This document shows positions 9,261 through 16,558 of a stretch of DNA of 64,000 nt, one piece after another. The position numbers were made by a program, and so were the translations under genes. Origin of the DNA: Paenibacillus segetis (GTDB taxonomy: Bacteria; Bacillota; Bacilli; Paenibacillales; Paenibacillaceae); assembly GCF_014639155.1 (NCBI RefSeq), contig NZ_BMFT01000001.1, positions 2,914,001-2,978,000 on the forward strand. The letters are read 5' to 3'. Numbering within the stretch: the first letter of the stretch is position 1; every line of letters begins with the position of its first letter. Under the pieces are notes generated by a model. That model worked only from the letters and a program-made list of their open reading frames with translations, did not search any database and was not told where the DNA came from.

Positions 9261-9755
9261 TCACCAAAGTCGCCGACTCTTACCACGGGCCGTAATCAAG
9301 ATGATTCCCCCGATAATAAGTATGAAAGCTATGATATAAATGATGTTTAGAGAGAACAGCGTCCATCCGAGCAGTATAACAGACAACAAACCTAATACCA
9401 GTGCGGGAACAAATATACCTGGTTGACGACGTGAAGAGGCTGAATCGTACTCAAACAAACCAACGGCGATTCCTAAGATAAACAGCGGCCAAGTATATTT
9501 AATGGTACCTACTCCCCAGAAATTACTGACGAAGAACAAAATACTGTACACAATCAGTACTCCACCAGGTAGTAACAGTTCAGCGGGCCCTCTCCTTGAA
9601 TAATACAACAGGTGGAGCACAATGCCAGGAACTAGTAGAAGCAATGGCCAAAGCGCTTTACCTAGAAAACTGAAAAACCCTAGTTTCCCAAGCAAGATGA
9701 TGATCCCGGCAGCCAGAATCACAATCCCCGTAGTTAGCTTATTGTTGTCGGACAT
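9261..9755 (-). CDS. Small multi-pass membrane protein, LiaI/LiaF-like transmembrane region
   Basis: A 164-residue protein with six hydrophobic segments, arranged as pairs. The opening (NNKLTTGIVILAAGIIILLGKLG) and the WPLLLLVPGIVLHL motif are typical of the LiaI/LiaF-like (DUF5668-type) transmembrane domain. No soluble C-terminal LiaF sensor domain is present, so it should not be called LiaF. The start is placed at the ATG at 9755, with GGAAGG 11 bases upstream; the longer frame (start at 9812) has no ribosome-binding site. It is separate from typA. Its role is unknown, possibly membrane stress related. Confidence 0.6.
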   Translation of the reverse strand: MSDNNKLTTGIVILAAGIIILLGKLGFFSFLGKALWPLLLLVPGIVLHLLYYSRRGPAELLLPGGVLIVYSILFFVSNFWGVGTIKYTWPLFILGIAVGLFEYDSASSRRQPGIFVPALVLGLLSVILLGWTLFSLNIIYIIAFILIIGGIILITARGKSRRLW

Positions 9756-9914
9756 TTCATCACACACCTTCCAAGAAGACAATAGAGGACAAGCCGCCAC
9801 AAAATACGACATTCCCTTCTTTCCTTCAGTTTATATGAAATTGAGTAAAAAAACCACTCTCCCCTTGCAAAAAAATCCAATGTTTCCCTGTGCTAGGGAC
9901 TTCTTTGAACCACA

Positions 9915-9950
9915 CAAAAAAACACGGCGCGAATCATCCGCCGTCTTTTT
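9915..9950 (-). terminator. Terminator downstream of the minus-strand terC gene
   Basis: On the minus strand ACGGCG pairs with CGCCGT, followed after one base by a run of T (GTTTTTTTTG). It lies 34 bases after the gene's stop. Confidence 0.7.
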
Positions 9951-9983
9951 CTTGATTTAATCTATCTCGTAGACGGACTTGGA

Positions 9984-10649
9984 TCATCCGCGTTTAACGT
10001 TATAATTTTTATACCAACCAAATATTATAACCACCGCTGCCAATAGAAGTGGCACAATACTTGAAATCATTGGAATTACCTTGGTAATCAATGATCCAAG
10101 CTTCGGATCATGCAATAGCATTTTTCCAGCTGTGTATCCTAAAATTCCAGCTCCTACATATTTGAGCAATGGTAGTCGATCCAGCCAATCTGCTATAAGG
10201 TTGCTTCCCCAAACAACTATAGGGATACTAATAGCAATCCCGATAACCAACACGGCAAGATCACCATTTGCTAATGCTGCGATCGCTAGTACATTGTCTA
10301 AACTCATAATGATATCCGCTACAAGAATGGTTTGTACCGCCCGCCACATCGTACTAGCTCCCTCAGTCCGGGTATCTTCCTCATGTGGAAGAAGTAGTTT
10401 AAAGGCAATACCTGCGAGCAGGATTCCTCCAGCAGCTTGTATAAATGGAATTTTCAAGAGAACGACAGCAGCCCATGTTAACAAGCAACGCAGTAGGACT
10501 GCACCTAGAGCCCCCCACCACACTGCCTGCTTGCGTTGTTTGATTGGTAAGTTGTTACTGGCCAAAGCAATAACAACAGCATTATCACCACTTAACACCA
10601 GATTAATGATCAATATCTCTGATAACAGAAGCAAATGTTCCACACTCAT
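9984..10649 (-). CDS. TerC family integral membrane metal exporter (YjbE-like)
   Basis: A 221-residue protein with about seven transmembrane segments. It has the paired acidic TerC motifs: NLVLSGDNAVVIALA in the first helix and ADIIMSLDNVLAIAALA in the middle, whose Asp/Asn residues line the ion path. In B. subtilis, TerC proteins (MeeF, MeeY) export manganese and help exoenzyme maturation; the substrate here is inferred. Loop residues 90-98 hold HEEDTRTE, which is quite acidic. It stands divergent to a second terC gene, and the 120 bases between them hold no yybP-ykoY riboswitch that I can see. Confidence 0.85.
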   Translation of the reverse strand: MSVEHLLLLSEILIINLVLSGDNAVVIALASNNLPIKQRKQAVWWGALGAVLLRCLLTWAAVVLLKIPFIQAAGGILLAGIAFKLLLPHEEDTRTEGASTMWRAVQTILVADIIMSLDNVLAIAALANGDLAVLVIGIAISIPIVVWGSNLIADWLDRLPLLKYVGAGILGYTAGKMLLHDPKLGSLITKVIPMISSIVPLLLAAVVIIFGWYKNYNVKRG

Positions 10650-10770
10650 CCCTCCCTTACACTATTATGTAAGAAAAAGCCAAGCTATGACTTCATCACA
10701 AAATCTCCTTGGACAAATGACTCCCTTTTGTTATTTAATACGTATATAGCTATTAGAGGAAGTGACACAA

Positions 10771-11472
10771 GTGGAATTATTCAGTGCGGCATTTTTTATC
10801 TCTTTAATCAACATTATTTTTATTGATCTCATCTTAGCAGGAGACAATGCAATCGTGATTGGAATGGCAGCTAAGAAACTGCCTCAAACGGTGCAGAAAA
10901 AAGCGATTTTATACGGAACAGCCGGTGCCGTAATCCTTCGGATTATTGCAACTTTGATCGTAGTCTGGCTGCTCAATATTCCATGGCTGCTTGCAGTCGG
11001 TGGTGCTATGCTAATATTTATCGCCTACAAGGTATTAGCTGATGAAGGAGATCATGACTCAATAGACGCCAAAAGCTCACTCTGGCCTGCAGTACGAACC
11101 ATCGTTATTGCCGATGCAGCTATGGGTCTTGATAATGTCATCGCTGTCGCAGGTGCATCTCAGCAACACATGGTTCTCGTTGTCATTGGATTACTCATCA
11201 GTGTTCCAATCGTCGTGTGGGGAAGTACATTATTTATTAAGCTATTGACCTTATTCCCTTGGATTTCTTATGTCGGCGCTGCAGTGTTAGCTTATACTGC
11301 CGCTCATATGATTACAATGGAACCCCATTTCCTCCCTTTCTTTGAGGACAAGCCTATACTACGCTACTTATTGATCGCAATTGTGATGGCTTCTGTACTC
11401 TTACTGGGGTACCGTAAGAAACGGCAAATTCGAGATACTAAAAAGCATCAATCTCGTGCAGCAACTCACTAA
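10771..11472 (+). CDS. TerC family integral membrane metal exporter, second copy
   Basis: A 233-residue protein with the same plan as its divergent neighbour: DLILAGDNAIVIGMAAKKLP near the N-terminus and ADAAMGLDNVIAVAGAS in the middle, seven hydrophobic segments in all, and a basic tail (RKKRQIRDTKKHQ). I start at the GTG at 10771 because AGAGGA ends 10 bases before it; the GTG at 10762 is only one base from that site. The pair probably arose by an old duplication, as the two proteins are related but far from identical. Known family members export Mn; a role in tellurite resistance should not be assumed. Confidence 0.85.
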   Translation: MELFSAAFFISLINIIFIDLILAGDNAIVIGMAAKKLPQTVQKKAILYGTAGAVILRIIATLIVVWLLNIPWLLAVGGAMLIFIAYKVLADEGDHDSIDAKSSLWPAVRTIVIADAAMGLDNVIAVAGASQQHMVLVVIGLLISVPIVVWGSTLFIKLLTLFPWISYVGAAVLAYTAAHMITMEPHFLPFFEDKPILRYLLIAIVMASVLLLGYRKKRQIRDTKKHQSRAATH

Positions 11473-11483
11473 TAACTTAGTAA

Positions 11484-11526
11484 ATCAAAAAAGGAATCTT
11501 TCCCCAAGGGAAGGATTCCTTTCTTT
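11484..11526. terminator. Bidirectional terminator between terC and thiI
   Basis: AAGGAATCTTTCCC pairs with GGGAAGGATTCCTT (one G-U) around a 3-base loop, flanked by AAAAAA and TTCTTTT. It serves the plus-strand terC and the minus-strand thiI, which converge here. Confidence 0.85.
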
Positions 11527-11530
11527 TGAT

Positions 11531-12766
11531 TTAGAACCATTTTTCCTGTACAACCGGCTCTTCTTCTGAATCTCTATTGATGGCTTCACCCGGCTGAATC
11601 AGGAGTGTTTCAGTACCTTTTACAGCCTCCTCAATCAATCCATCCAGTTGTGTTAACGACGATTCGATCCTCTCTACAACATTCAAGTTCGGATTCGTTG
11701 CAGGTGATTTGGGAACAAACAACGTACAACAATCTTCGTATGGAAGGATTGATAAATCATAGGTTCCGATTTGATGTGCTGTATTAATAATCTCTTCTTT
11801 ATCACTCATGACAAGTGGCCGTAAGAGCGGTAAATTAGTTGCTCGTCCAATAACATTCATGCTCGATAAGGTTTGGCTTGCTACTTGTCCTAGACTATCT
11901 CCAGTTACCAGCGCTAATGCACCATTATTCTCGGCTAGTCGAGTAGCGATGCGCAGCATAGACCTCCTCATCAAGGTGATGATCAAGTTGTCATGACCAC
12001 TCTGAGCCAATACAGTCTGAATTTCCGTAAAAGGAACCAAATGAATCTTGATCTTCCCCGCATATCCTGATAGAACCCGAGCTAAATCAATGACTTTTTC
12101 TTCCGCTTTTTTACTTGTAAAAGGATAACTATGGAAATGAACACATTCAATTTCTAACCCTCGCCGCATGGCTGACCAGCCTGCCACCGGACTATCAATA
12201 CCTCCAGAGAGCAGCAACATCGCTTTACCGTTCGTTCCAAGAGGGAACCCCCCAGCCGCTCGAATAACTTCTGAATAGAGGTAAGTTTCCTCTTCACGAA
12301 TCTCCACACGTAGATCGACAGCAGGATGATGTACGTCAACCGTGAGTCCAGGTACTGATTCCAAGATCGGCTTGCTAACGAGTTTATTCATCTCAAGAGA
12401 AGAGTAAGGGAAACCCTTCCATACCCGGCGGGCACTAACTTTGAACGTTGTCTCACGTATTTCAGGTCTATCTTGAATGAAAGAGGTAGCTGCAGCTATA
12501 ATGTCATCCAATTGTGAAGGTACGATTTTCACCGGACAAATGGACATCACACCAAATACATTTTTGAGCACTTGAATGATCTGCTGTGCAGGTTCCCCAT
12601 TTAATACAACATAAATTCGGCCATAATCCTTCCAAGCTTCAGTCCGTGGGAAAGCGTGTAATAACGCCTTCACATGAGACAAAGCCGCTTTCTCAAATCG
12701 TGATCTATTTCTGCCTTTGAGCGTAATTTCTCCGAACCGGAGCAGCAGCAAATCATAATCCGGCAT
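11531..12766 (-). CDS. thiI: tRNA 4-thiouridine synthase ThiI
   Basis: A 411-residue enzyme that uses ATP and persulfide sulfur to convert U8 of tRNA to 4-thiouridine, and in many bacteria also supplies sulfur for the thiamine thiazole. It has an N-terminal ferredoxin-like and THUMP region (about 1-165), then the PP-loop LSGGIDSPVAGW at about 186-197, and a C-terminal adenylation domain. There is no rhodanese extension, normal for Firmicutes, where the adjacent cysteine desulfurase donates sulfur directly. The start ATG overlaps the stop of the desulfurase gene (TAATG), so the two are translationally coupled. Confidence 0.93.
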   Translation of the reverse strand: MPDYDLLLLRFGEITLKGRNRSRFEKAALSHVKALLHAFPRTEAWKDYGRIYVVLNGEPAQQIIQVLKNVFGVMSICPVKIVPSQLDDIIAAATSFIQDRPEIRETTFKVSARRVWKGFPYSSLEMNKLVSKPILESVPGLTVDVHHPAVDLRVEIREEETYLYSEVIRAAGGFPLGTNGKAMLLLSGGIDSPVAGWSAMRRGLEIECVHFHSYPFTSKKAEEKVIDLARVLSGYAGKIKIHLVPFTEIQTVLAQSGHDNLIITLMRRSMLRIATRLAENNGALALVTGDSLGQVASQTLSSMNVIGRATNLPLLRPLVMSDKEEIINTAHQIGTYDLSILPYEDCCTLFVPKSPATNPNLNVVERIESSLTQLDGLIEEAVKGTETLLIQPGEAINRDSEEEPVVQEKWF

Positions 12767-13917
12767 TATGAAGGTTCCCCTTTCAATTTCTGCAATTTAT
12801 TAATTATCTTGGTCAGCGAATTCAGCAGCTTGTTGATGTGGTCTTCTGTATGCTCTGAACCAAGACTGACACGAATGCCCGAAGAGGCCGTAGCTGCATC
12901 CTTACCCATGGCAAGCAGAATGCGGCTTGGCTCTAAGTACTTGGAGGAGCAGGCAGATTGAGTGGATACAATGAACCCTTCCTCTTCCAGCATATGCAGT
13001 ATAACCTCAGCCTTCATTCCAGGATAAGAGAAATGAACAATATGTGGGGCACCATCTCTTCCTGAGTTCAAAACCAGCTGGGGTAAATCCTGAATACCGT
13101 GGACCAGAATTTCCTTAAGTCTGGACATTTCTTGGGACTTCGCTGTAACATTCTCACTCGCAAGTCTGATGGCCTTAGCCATTCCCACGATACTCGGAAC
13201 ATTCTCCGTACCAGGGCGAAGCCCCCCTTCTTGACCTCCCCCTGCCATAAGAGGGGATAAGACTAAACCGTCCCGAACATATAATAGTCCTACGCCCTTA
13301 GGTCCTCTCCATTTATGAGCTGACAGGCTATATAGATCAATTCCACAATCCGATATAGACAGCGGGATCTTACCAAATCCTTGTACACCATCGACATGGA
13401 ACAGTACACGTGGATAATTGTTCTTCAGCATTGCACCAATTTCAGCGATAGGCTGAACTGTACCTATTTCATTATTTACATGCATCACGGATACCACAAT
13501 CGTATCTTCACGGATCGCATCGGAAACCTGTTTCACAGTCACTTGCCCAGACGCGTTTACAGGTAGATAGGTAACCTCCCAACCTAGACCTTGAAGCTGT
13601 TCGCAACATTCAAAAACAGAAGGATGTTCGATCGTGGTTGTTACGATATGCTTTCCTCGGTTTATATACTGCCATGCAGCACCTTTCAGCGCAAGATTGT
13701 TACTCTCCGTAGCCCCTGAAGTGAAGACGATTTCGCTAGGCTTCACCTTCAGTGCATCAGCGCAAACTTCACGTGCTTTTTTTAACAATTTCCCACTTTC
13801 ATCTCCCAAACGATGCAGCGAAGATGGATTACCATAATGCTGGGCCATAACCTCAGCCATCGTTCGAGTTACGTCCTCAAGAGGAGGAGATGTTGCTGCA
13901 TGATCAAAATAAATCAC
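12766..13917 (-). CDS. Cysteine desulfurase (NifS/IscS class), partner of ThiI
   Basis: A 383-residue PLP enzyme that removes sulfur from cysteine and carries it as a persulfide. The PLP lysine is K202 in LSAHKWRGPKG, the PLP-contacting residues are in TSGATESNN (67-74) and H98 of TTIEHPS, and the catalytic Cys323 sits in STQSACSSKY. Firmicutes keep a dedicated desulfurase just ahead of thiI (NifZ in B. subtilis), and the one-base overlap with thiI supports that job rather than general Fe-S assembly. The GTG start lies 8 bases after GGAGGTGA. Confidence 0.92.
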   Translation of the reverse strand: MIYFDHAATSPPLEDVTRTMAEVMAQHYGNPSSLHRLGDESGKLLKKAREVCADALKVKPSEIVFTSGATESNNLALKGAAWQYINRGKHIVTTTIEHPSVFECCEQLQGLGWEVTYLPVNASGQVTVKQVSDAIREDTIVVSVMHVNNEIGTVQPIAEIGAMLKNNYPRVLFHVDGVQGFGKIPLSISDCGIDLYSLSAHKWRGPKGVGLLYVRDGLVLSPLMAGGGQEGGLRPGTENVPSIVGMAKAIRLASENVTAKSQEMSRLKEILVHGIQDLPQLVLNSGRDGAPHIVHFSYPGMKAEVILHMLEEEGFIVSTQSACSSKYLEPSRILLAMGKDAATASSGIRVSLGSEHTEDHINKLLNSLTKIINKLQKLKGEPS

Positions 13918-13990
13918 TCTGTCTCACCTCCAAAATATAAACAAATATAAATCCAAACTTGTACCTTCATATTACCTCAAAAAAAGACCA

Positions 13991-14030
13991 AAAGAAAAAA
14001 CGCGAAAATCCGGGTTCCCGGAGCGTTTTC
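13991..14030 (-). terminator. Terminator downstream of the lytic transglycosylase gene
   Basis: On the minus strand AAAACGC pairs with GCGTTTT, with an inner TCCGGG/CCCGGA stem and a small asymmetric bulge. It ends in GTTTTTTCTTTT. Confidence 0.7.
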
Positions 14031-14047
14031 CCATTTTGATCTCACTT

Positions 14048-14068
14048 AGAGTGCGTGTTCAAAAAGTC
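14048..14068. repeat. Isolated terminus of the MITE-like element found at 42465
   Basis: These 21 bases, including GTTCAAAAAGTCAG, are identical to the left end and flank of the element between sbcD and addA. No matching inverted end follows here, so this is probably a remnant. Confidence 0.5.
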
Positions 14069-14086
14069 AGCTTCAACTATAGCACA

Positions 14087-14857
14087 TTAACTCTCATATT
14101 TGGAACGGGCAGTTTCAATCTTCCGAATATAATTTTGCGTCTCTAGGGGTAACAAATCCAACTTGTCCATTAATTGCTGATCATTACTAATACCAAGTCG
14201 TTGTATTCGTCCCGGTCCTGCATTGTATGCAGCAAGGGCTGTCTTCTCATTTCCGTTGAAACGTTGAAGTTGATAAGATAAATAACGAGTTCCCCCATCA
14301 ATGTTCTGAGCAGGATCAAATGAATCGCTCACTCCGAGGCCCCTTGCTGTACCATCCATCAGCTGCATCAAGCCCTTCGCACCTGCAGAAGATACCGTTG
14401 AGGCATTAAATGATGATTCCGTCTCAATGACCGCTTTAATTAAGCTTTCCGATACACCGTATGACCGACTAGCCTGAGATATCAGTTCATCGATTTCCTT
14501 CCCAGCACCTGTAGATCTCGATGTTGAAGCTCCATTTGAGATTGAGAATGAATTCAGGACACTGGATATCTCGTTACTCAAACCATTTTCCTCAATGGAC
14601 TGAAGTGTCTGCCACATCTCTCCACTGATCAAATCAGATAAGTCCAAACCTGCTGAAGTTTGACCATTCTGCTCTGCTCTATTTTGTAAAGCATCGGCAT
14701 TTTTACCTTCAGAGATCATCAGCTCTTTCAGCAATATATCAAATAGTGAATCTCCCTTATTGCTGGTCTGCGTACCAACTGGGGTTCCTTGTAAGTCGAT
14801 ATTATTCGTCATTTGTGATTTAATCAGTTGCCCCATTGTACGTGAATCTATTTGCAT
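14087..14857 (-). CDS. Lytic transglycosylase, SLT (goose lysozyme-type) domain
   Basis: A 256-residue protein. The N-terminal half (1-125) is polar and low in complexity, with no signal peptide that I can see. The C-terminal half is a soluble lytic transglycosylase domain: the catalytic Glu lies in VIETESSFN, followed by SAGAKGLMQLM, the AYNAGPGRI motif and ETQNYIRKI. Such enzymes cleave between MurNAc and GlcNAc to form anhydro-MurNAc. B. subtilis CwlQ (YjbJ) is a short relative. How it leaves the cell without a signal peptide is unclear; flagellar or other non-Sec export is possible. AAGGAG lies 10 bases before the ATG. Confidence 0.85.
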   Translation of the reverse strand: MQIDSRTMGQLIKSQMTNNIDLQGTPVGTQTSNKGDSLFDILLKELMISEGKNADALQNRAEQNGQTSAGLDLSDLISGEMWQTLQSIEENGLSNEISSVLNSFSISNGASTSRSTGAGKEIDELISQASRSYGVSESLIKAVIETESSFNASTVSSAGAKGLMQLMDGTARGLGVSDSFDPAQNIDGGTRYLSYQLQRFNGNEKTALAAYNAGPGRIQRLGISNDQQLMDKLDLLPLETQNYIRKIETARSKYES

Positions 14858-14960
14858 AGGTCAGATACTCCTTTTCTTTTCCGAAGGGTAGATGACTTTA
14901 TTTTACACTTGAACAACGACAATAACTACCCATTTTTCGCAAAAATCGTCATGATCAACA

Positions 14961-14994
14961 AAAATAAGACCAACGTCCCAGAGGGACGAAGGCC
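14961..14994 (-). terminator. Probable terminator after the DUF4190-like gene
   Basis: On the minus strand GGCC-TT-CGTCCC pairs with GGGACG-TT-GGTC around a 3-base loop, followed by TTATTTTT. The symmetric TT/TT internal loop makes it weaker than its neighbours. Confidence 0.45.
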
Positions 14995-15026
14995 TGTAGC
15001 AGTAAATACCCAATAACCTTTTTAAA

Positions 15027-15455
15027 CTAACGCATCAATGGGATGAGGATAAAATAACTTAATGTCGCTAGCACACCTAAGCCCATCGCCCATGCACCTG
15101 TCGTTTTTCTATCTTGGCTATAAGCATAAAACCCCATGATCGCTGCAATCGGACCTAAAACAATGGACCACATAAACAGTGACAGGATACCCAGCCCAAT
15201 GCCGATGTAACCCACCGTAGTTCCCATTGAACTATCCATAACATCACTATCTACGGTATCATCACTTCGATCATGGCGTTCTTCCCGCGTATTATTTCCT
15301 CTAAGGACTTCTCTAGGAACAACCTCAGCAGAATATTCCTCCTGATGAGATTTACGCGGATAATCCGTACGTTGTTTATTTCCACTTTTTGCTGCCGGAG
15401 AAAAATTCTTCGGGTTATAACTGCCTTTCGAATGATTGTGTTTATGATCAGACAT
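15027..15455 (-). CDS. Small membrane protein with a DUF4190-like C-terminus
   Basis: A 142-residue protein: residues 1-80 are hydrophilic with many His, Lys, Ser and Arg, followed by two hydrophobic segments (about 86-110 and 120-140) separated by AYSQDRKTTG. This layout, with GIGLGILSLFMW...IAAIMGFYAYSQ and a closing GAWAMGLGVLATLSY, is that of DUF4190-type membrane proteins. The start at the ATG at 15455 is set by CGGAGGTG 6 bases upstream; the ORF can be extended to 15617 but only over non-coding and overlapping sequence. Function unknown. Confidence 0.6.
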   Translation of the reverse strand: MSDHKHNHSKGSYNPKNFSPAAKSGNKQRTDYPRKSHQEEYSAEVVPREVLRGNNTREERHDRSDDTVDSDVMDSSMGTTVGYIGIGLGILSLFMWSIVLGPIAAIMGFYAYSQDRKTTGAWAMGLGVLATLSYFILIPLMR

Positions 15456-15489
15456 CGCCAGCACCTCCGTGATTTGTATTAACAGATAT

Positions 15490-15717
15490 TTACGATGATT
15501 TCGGCCTAAATGTGTGACAGCATGTTGCAGATGACGTACCCGCCTTGTCCTGATGATCGCTATCAAAGGATTCCCCAGCAAATTCTGCATTGTATTGCTT
15601 GTTTGCATGTTGATCAATGTCGATCATGATTGCATCGGCTTGACAGAGATTGTGTTCTCCCCAATAGGTGCAATTCGATACACTACATTTGACAATGGGT
15701 TTATTCCCATTTGGCAT
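15490..15717 (-). CDS. DUF1540 domain protein
   Basis: A 75-residue Cys-rich protein. The DUF1540 signature is plain: VKCSVSNCTYWGEHNLCQADAI, with three cysteines in CxxxxxC...C spacing, and a second cysteine pair near the C-terminus (TSSATCCHTF). These small, probably metal-binding proteins are common in spore-forming Firmicutes; their role is not known. The ATG at 15717 follows GAGGTGATC by 3 bases. It lies 34 bases upstream of the DUF4190-like gene and may be cotranscribed with it. Confidence 0.78.
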   Translation of the reverse strand: MPNGNKPIVKCSVSNCTYWGEHNLCQADAIMIDIDQHANKQYNAEFAGESFDSDHQDKAGTSSATCCHTFRPKSS

Positions 15718-15790
15718 AATGATCACCTCACATATCATTTTCCCCTCACAGTGGAATCACTATGCGAATCGCGTGTTGTTAAATCGATGC

Positions 15791-15816
15791 AAAAAAAATG
15801 CCCCTTAGAGGGACAT
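15791..15816 (-). terminator. Terminator downstream of ypuI
   Basis: On the minus strand ATGTCCC pairs with GGGGCAT (one G-U) around a 5-base loop, followed by eight T. Confidence 0.8.
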
Positions 15817-15838
15817 CTTCACAAAATTCAAAAGGATG

Positions 15839-16339
15839 CTAAGAATTCATACGTTGCATCCGAATTTGCGTTAAATAATCACTTTCATAATATGTTAATT
15901 CGTCGCGCAGCTCTTCGAATATGGATGTAAGATCCAGTACAACATCCCGTGCAGGACGAACAGGTTTCTTACGGAATCTTATGGAATCCTGACCAGTATA
16001 AGCATAACGACCATCTTCAGAGTAACTTTCATGTTTCGGATAAAAGAAATGGTTCACGCAGTCGTGATACACATGATACAACGCCTTTTCAGCGCTATTC
16101 GTATCAAATGTACCTCGTCTTAGCACGATGCCCAGCTTTTCGTAACTGACTTCGGAGAATACAAGCAAATGGCGAAGGTCAGCCAAGAATCCTTGATAAA
16201 AGGTGTTCGCTTCCTCATCATGACCCTCAATTAGCTGGGGCAGCGAGTAATGGTTCAAAAAAGATTCAATCCTTTGCACAATGATCTTTAGCTTATTGCT
16301 TGCATTCTGACACAGTTGCTGGATATTGGCTTCTGGCAT
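15839..16339 (-). CDS. ypuI: YpuI family protein (DUF3907)
   Basis: A 166-residue soluble, mostly helical protein. The size, the N-terminal KLKIIVQRIESFLNHYSLPQL and the central YHVYHDCVNHFFYPKHESYSEDGRYAYTGQDSIRF stretch match the Bacillales YpuI/DUF3907 family, which has no known activity. It has its own terminator and a good ribosome-binding site (AGAAGGAG, 8-9 bases before ATG), so it is likely monocistronic. Confidence 0.72.
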   Translation of the reverse strand: MPEANIQQLCQNASNKLKIIVQRIESFLNHYSLPQLIEGHDEEANTFYQGFLADLRHLLVFSEVSYEKLGIVLRRGTFDTNSAEKALYHVYHDCVNHFFYPKHESYSEDGRYAYTGQDSIRFRKKPVRPARDVVLDLTSIFEELRDELTYYESDYLTQIRMQRMNS

Positions 16340-16558
16340 TGTAACATTTCTCCTTCTCTGTAGAGATGCATTCGTTTGGCAAATCTTATGACATCGTTAA
16401 TCGTTAACCGAAATTATCGTATCACAAAATGATTCCATGCGGAATTATTTTCCTCCAATAATCTAACTCTTAATGAACCTATTCACGCATAAAAAATGGA
16501 CGTTCACCTAAGGCTATTCTTATCTACGATAATGAACATTAAAGGAGGCAATACACTC

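Noticed and set aside
10650-10770. Possible yybP-ykoY manganese riboswitch between the terC genes
   Set aside because: The space is too short and the conserved core is not present.
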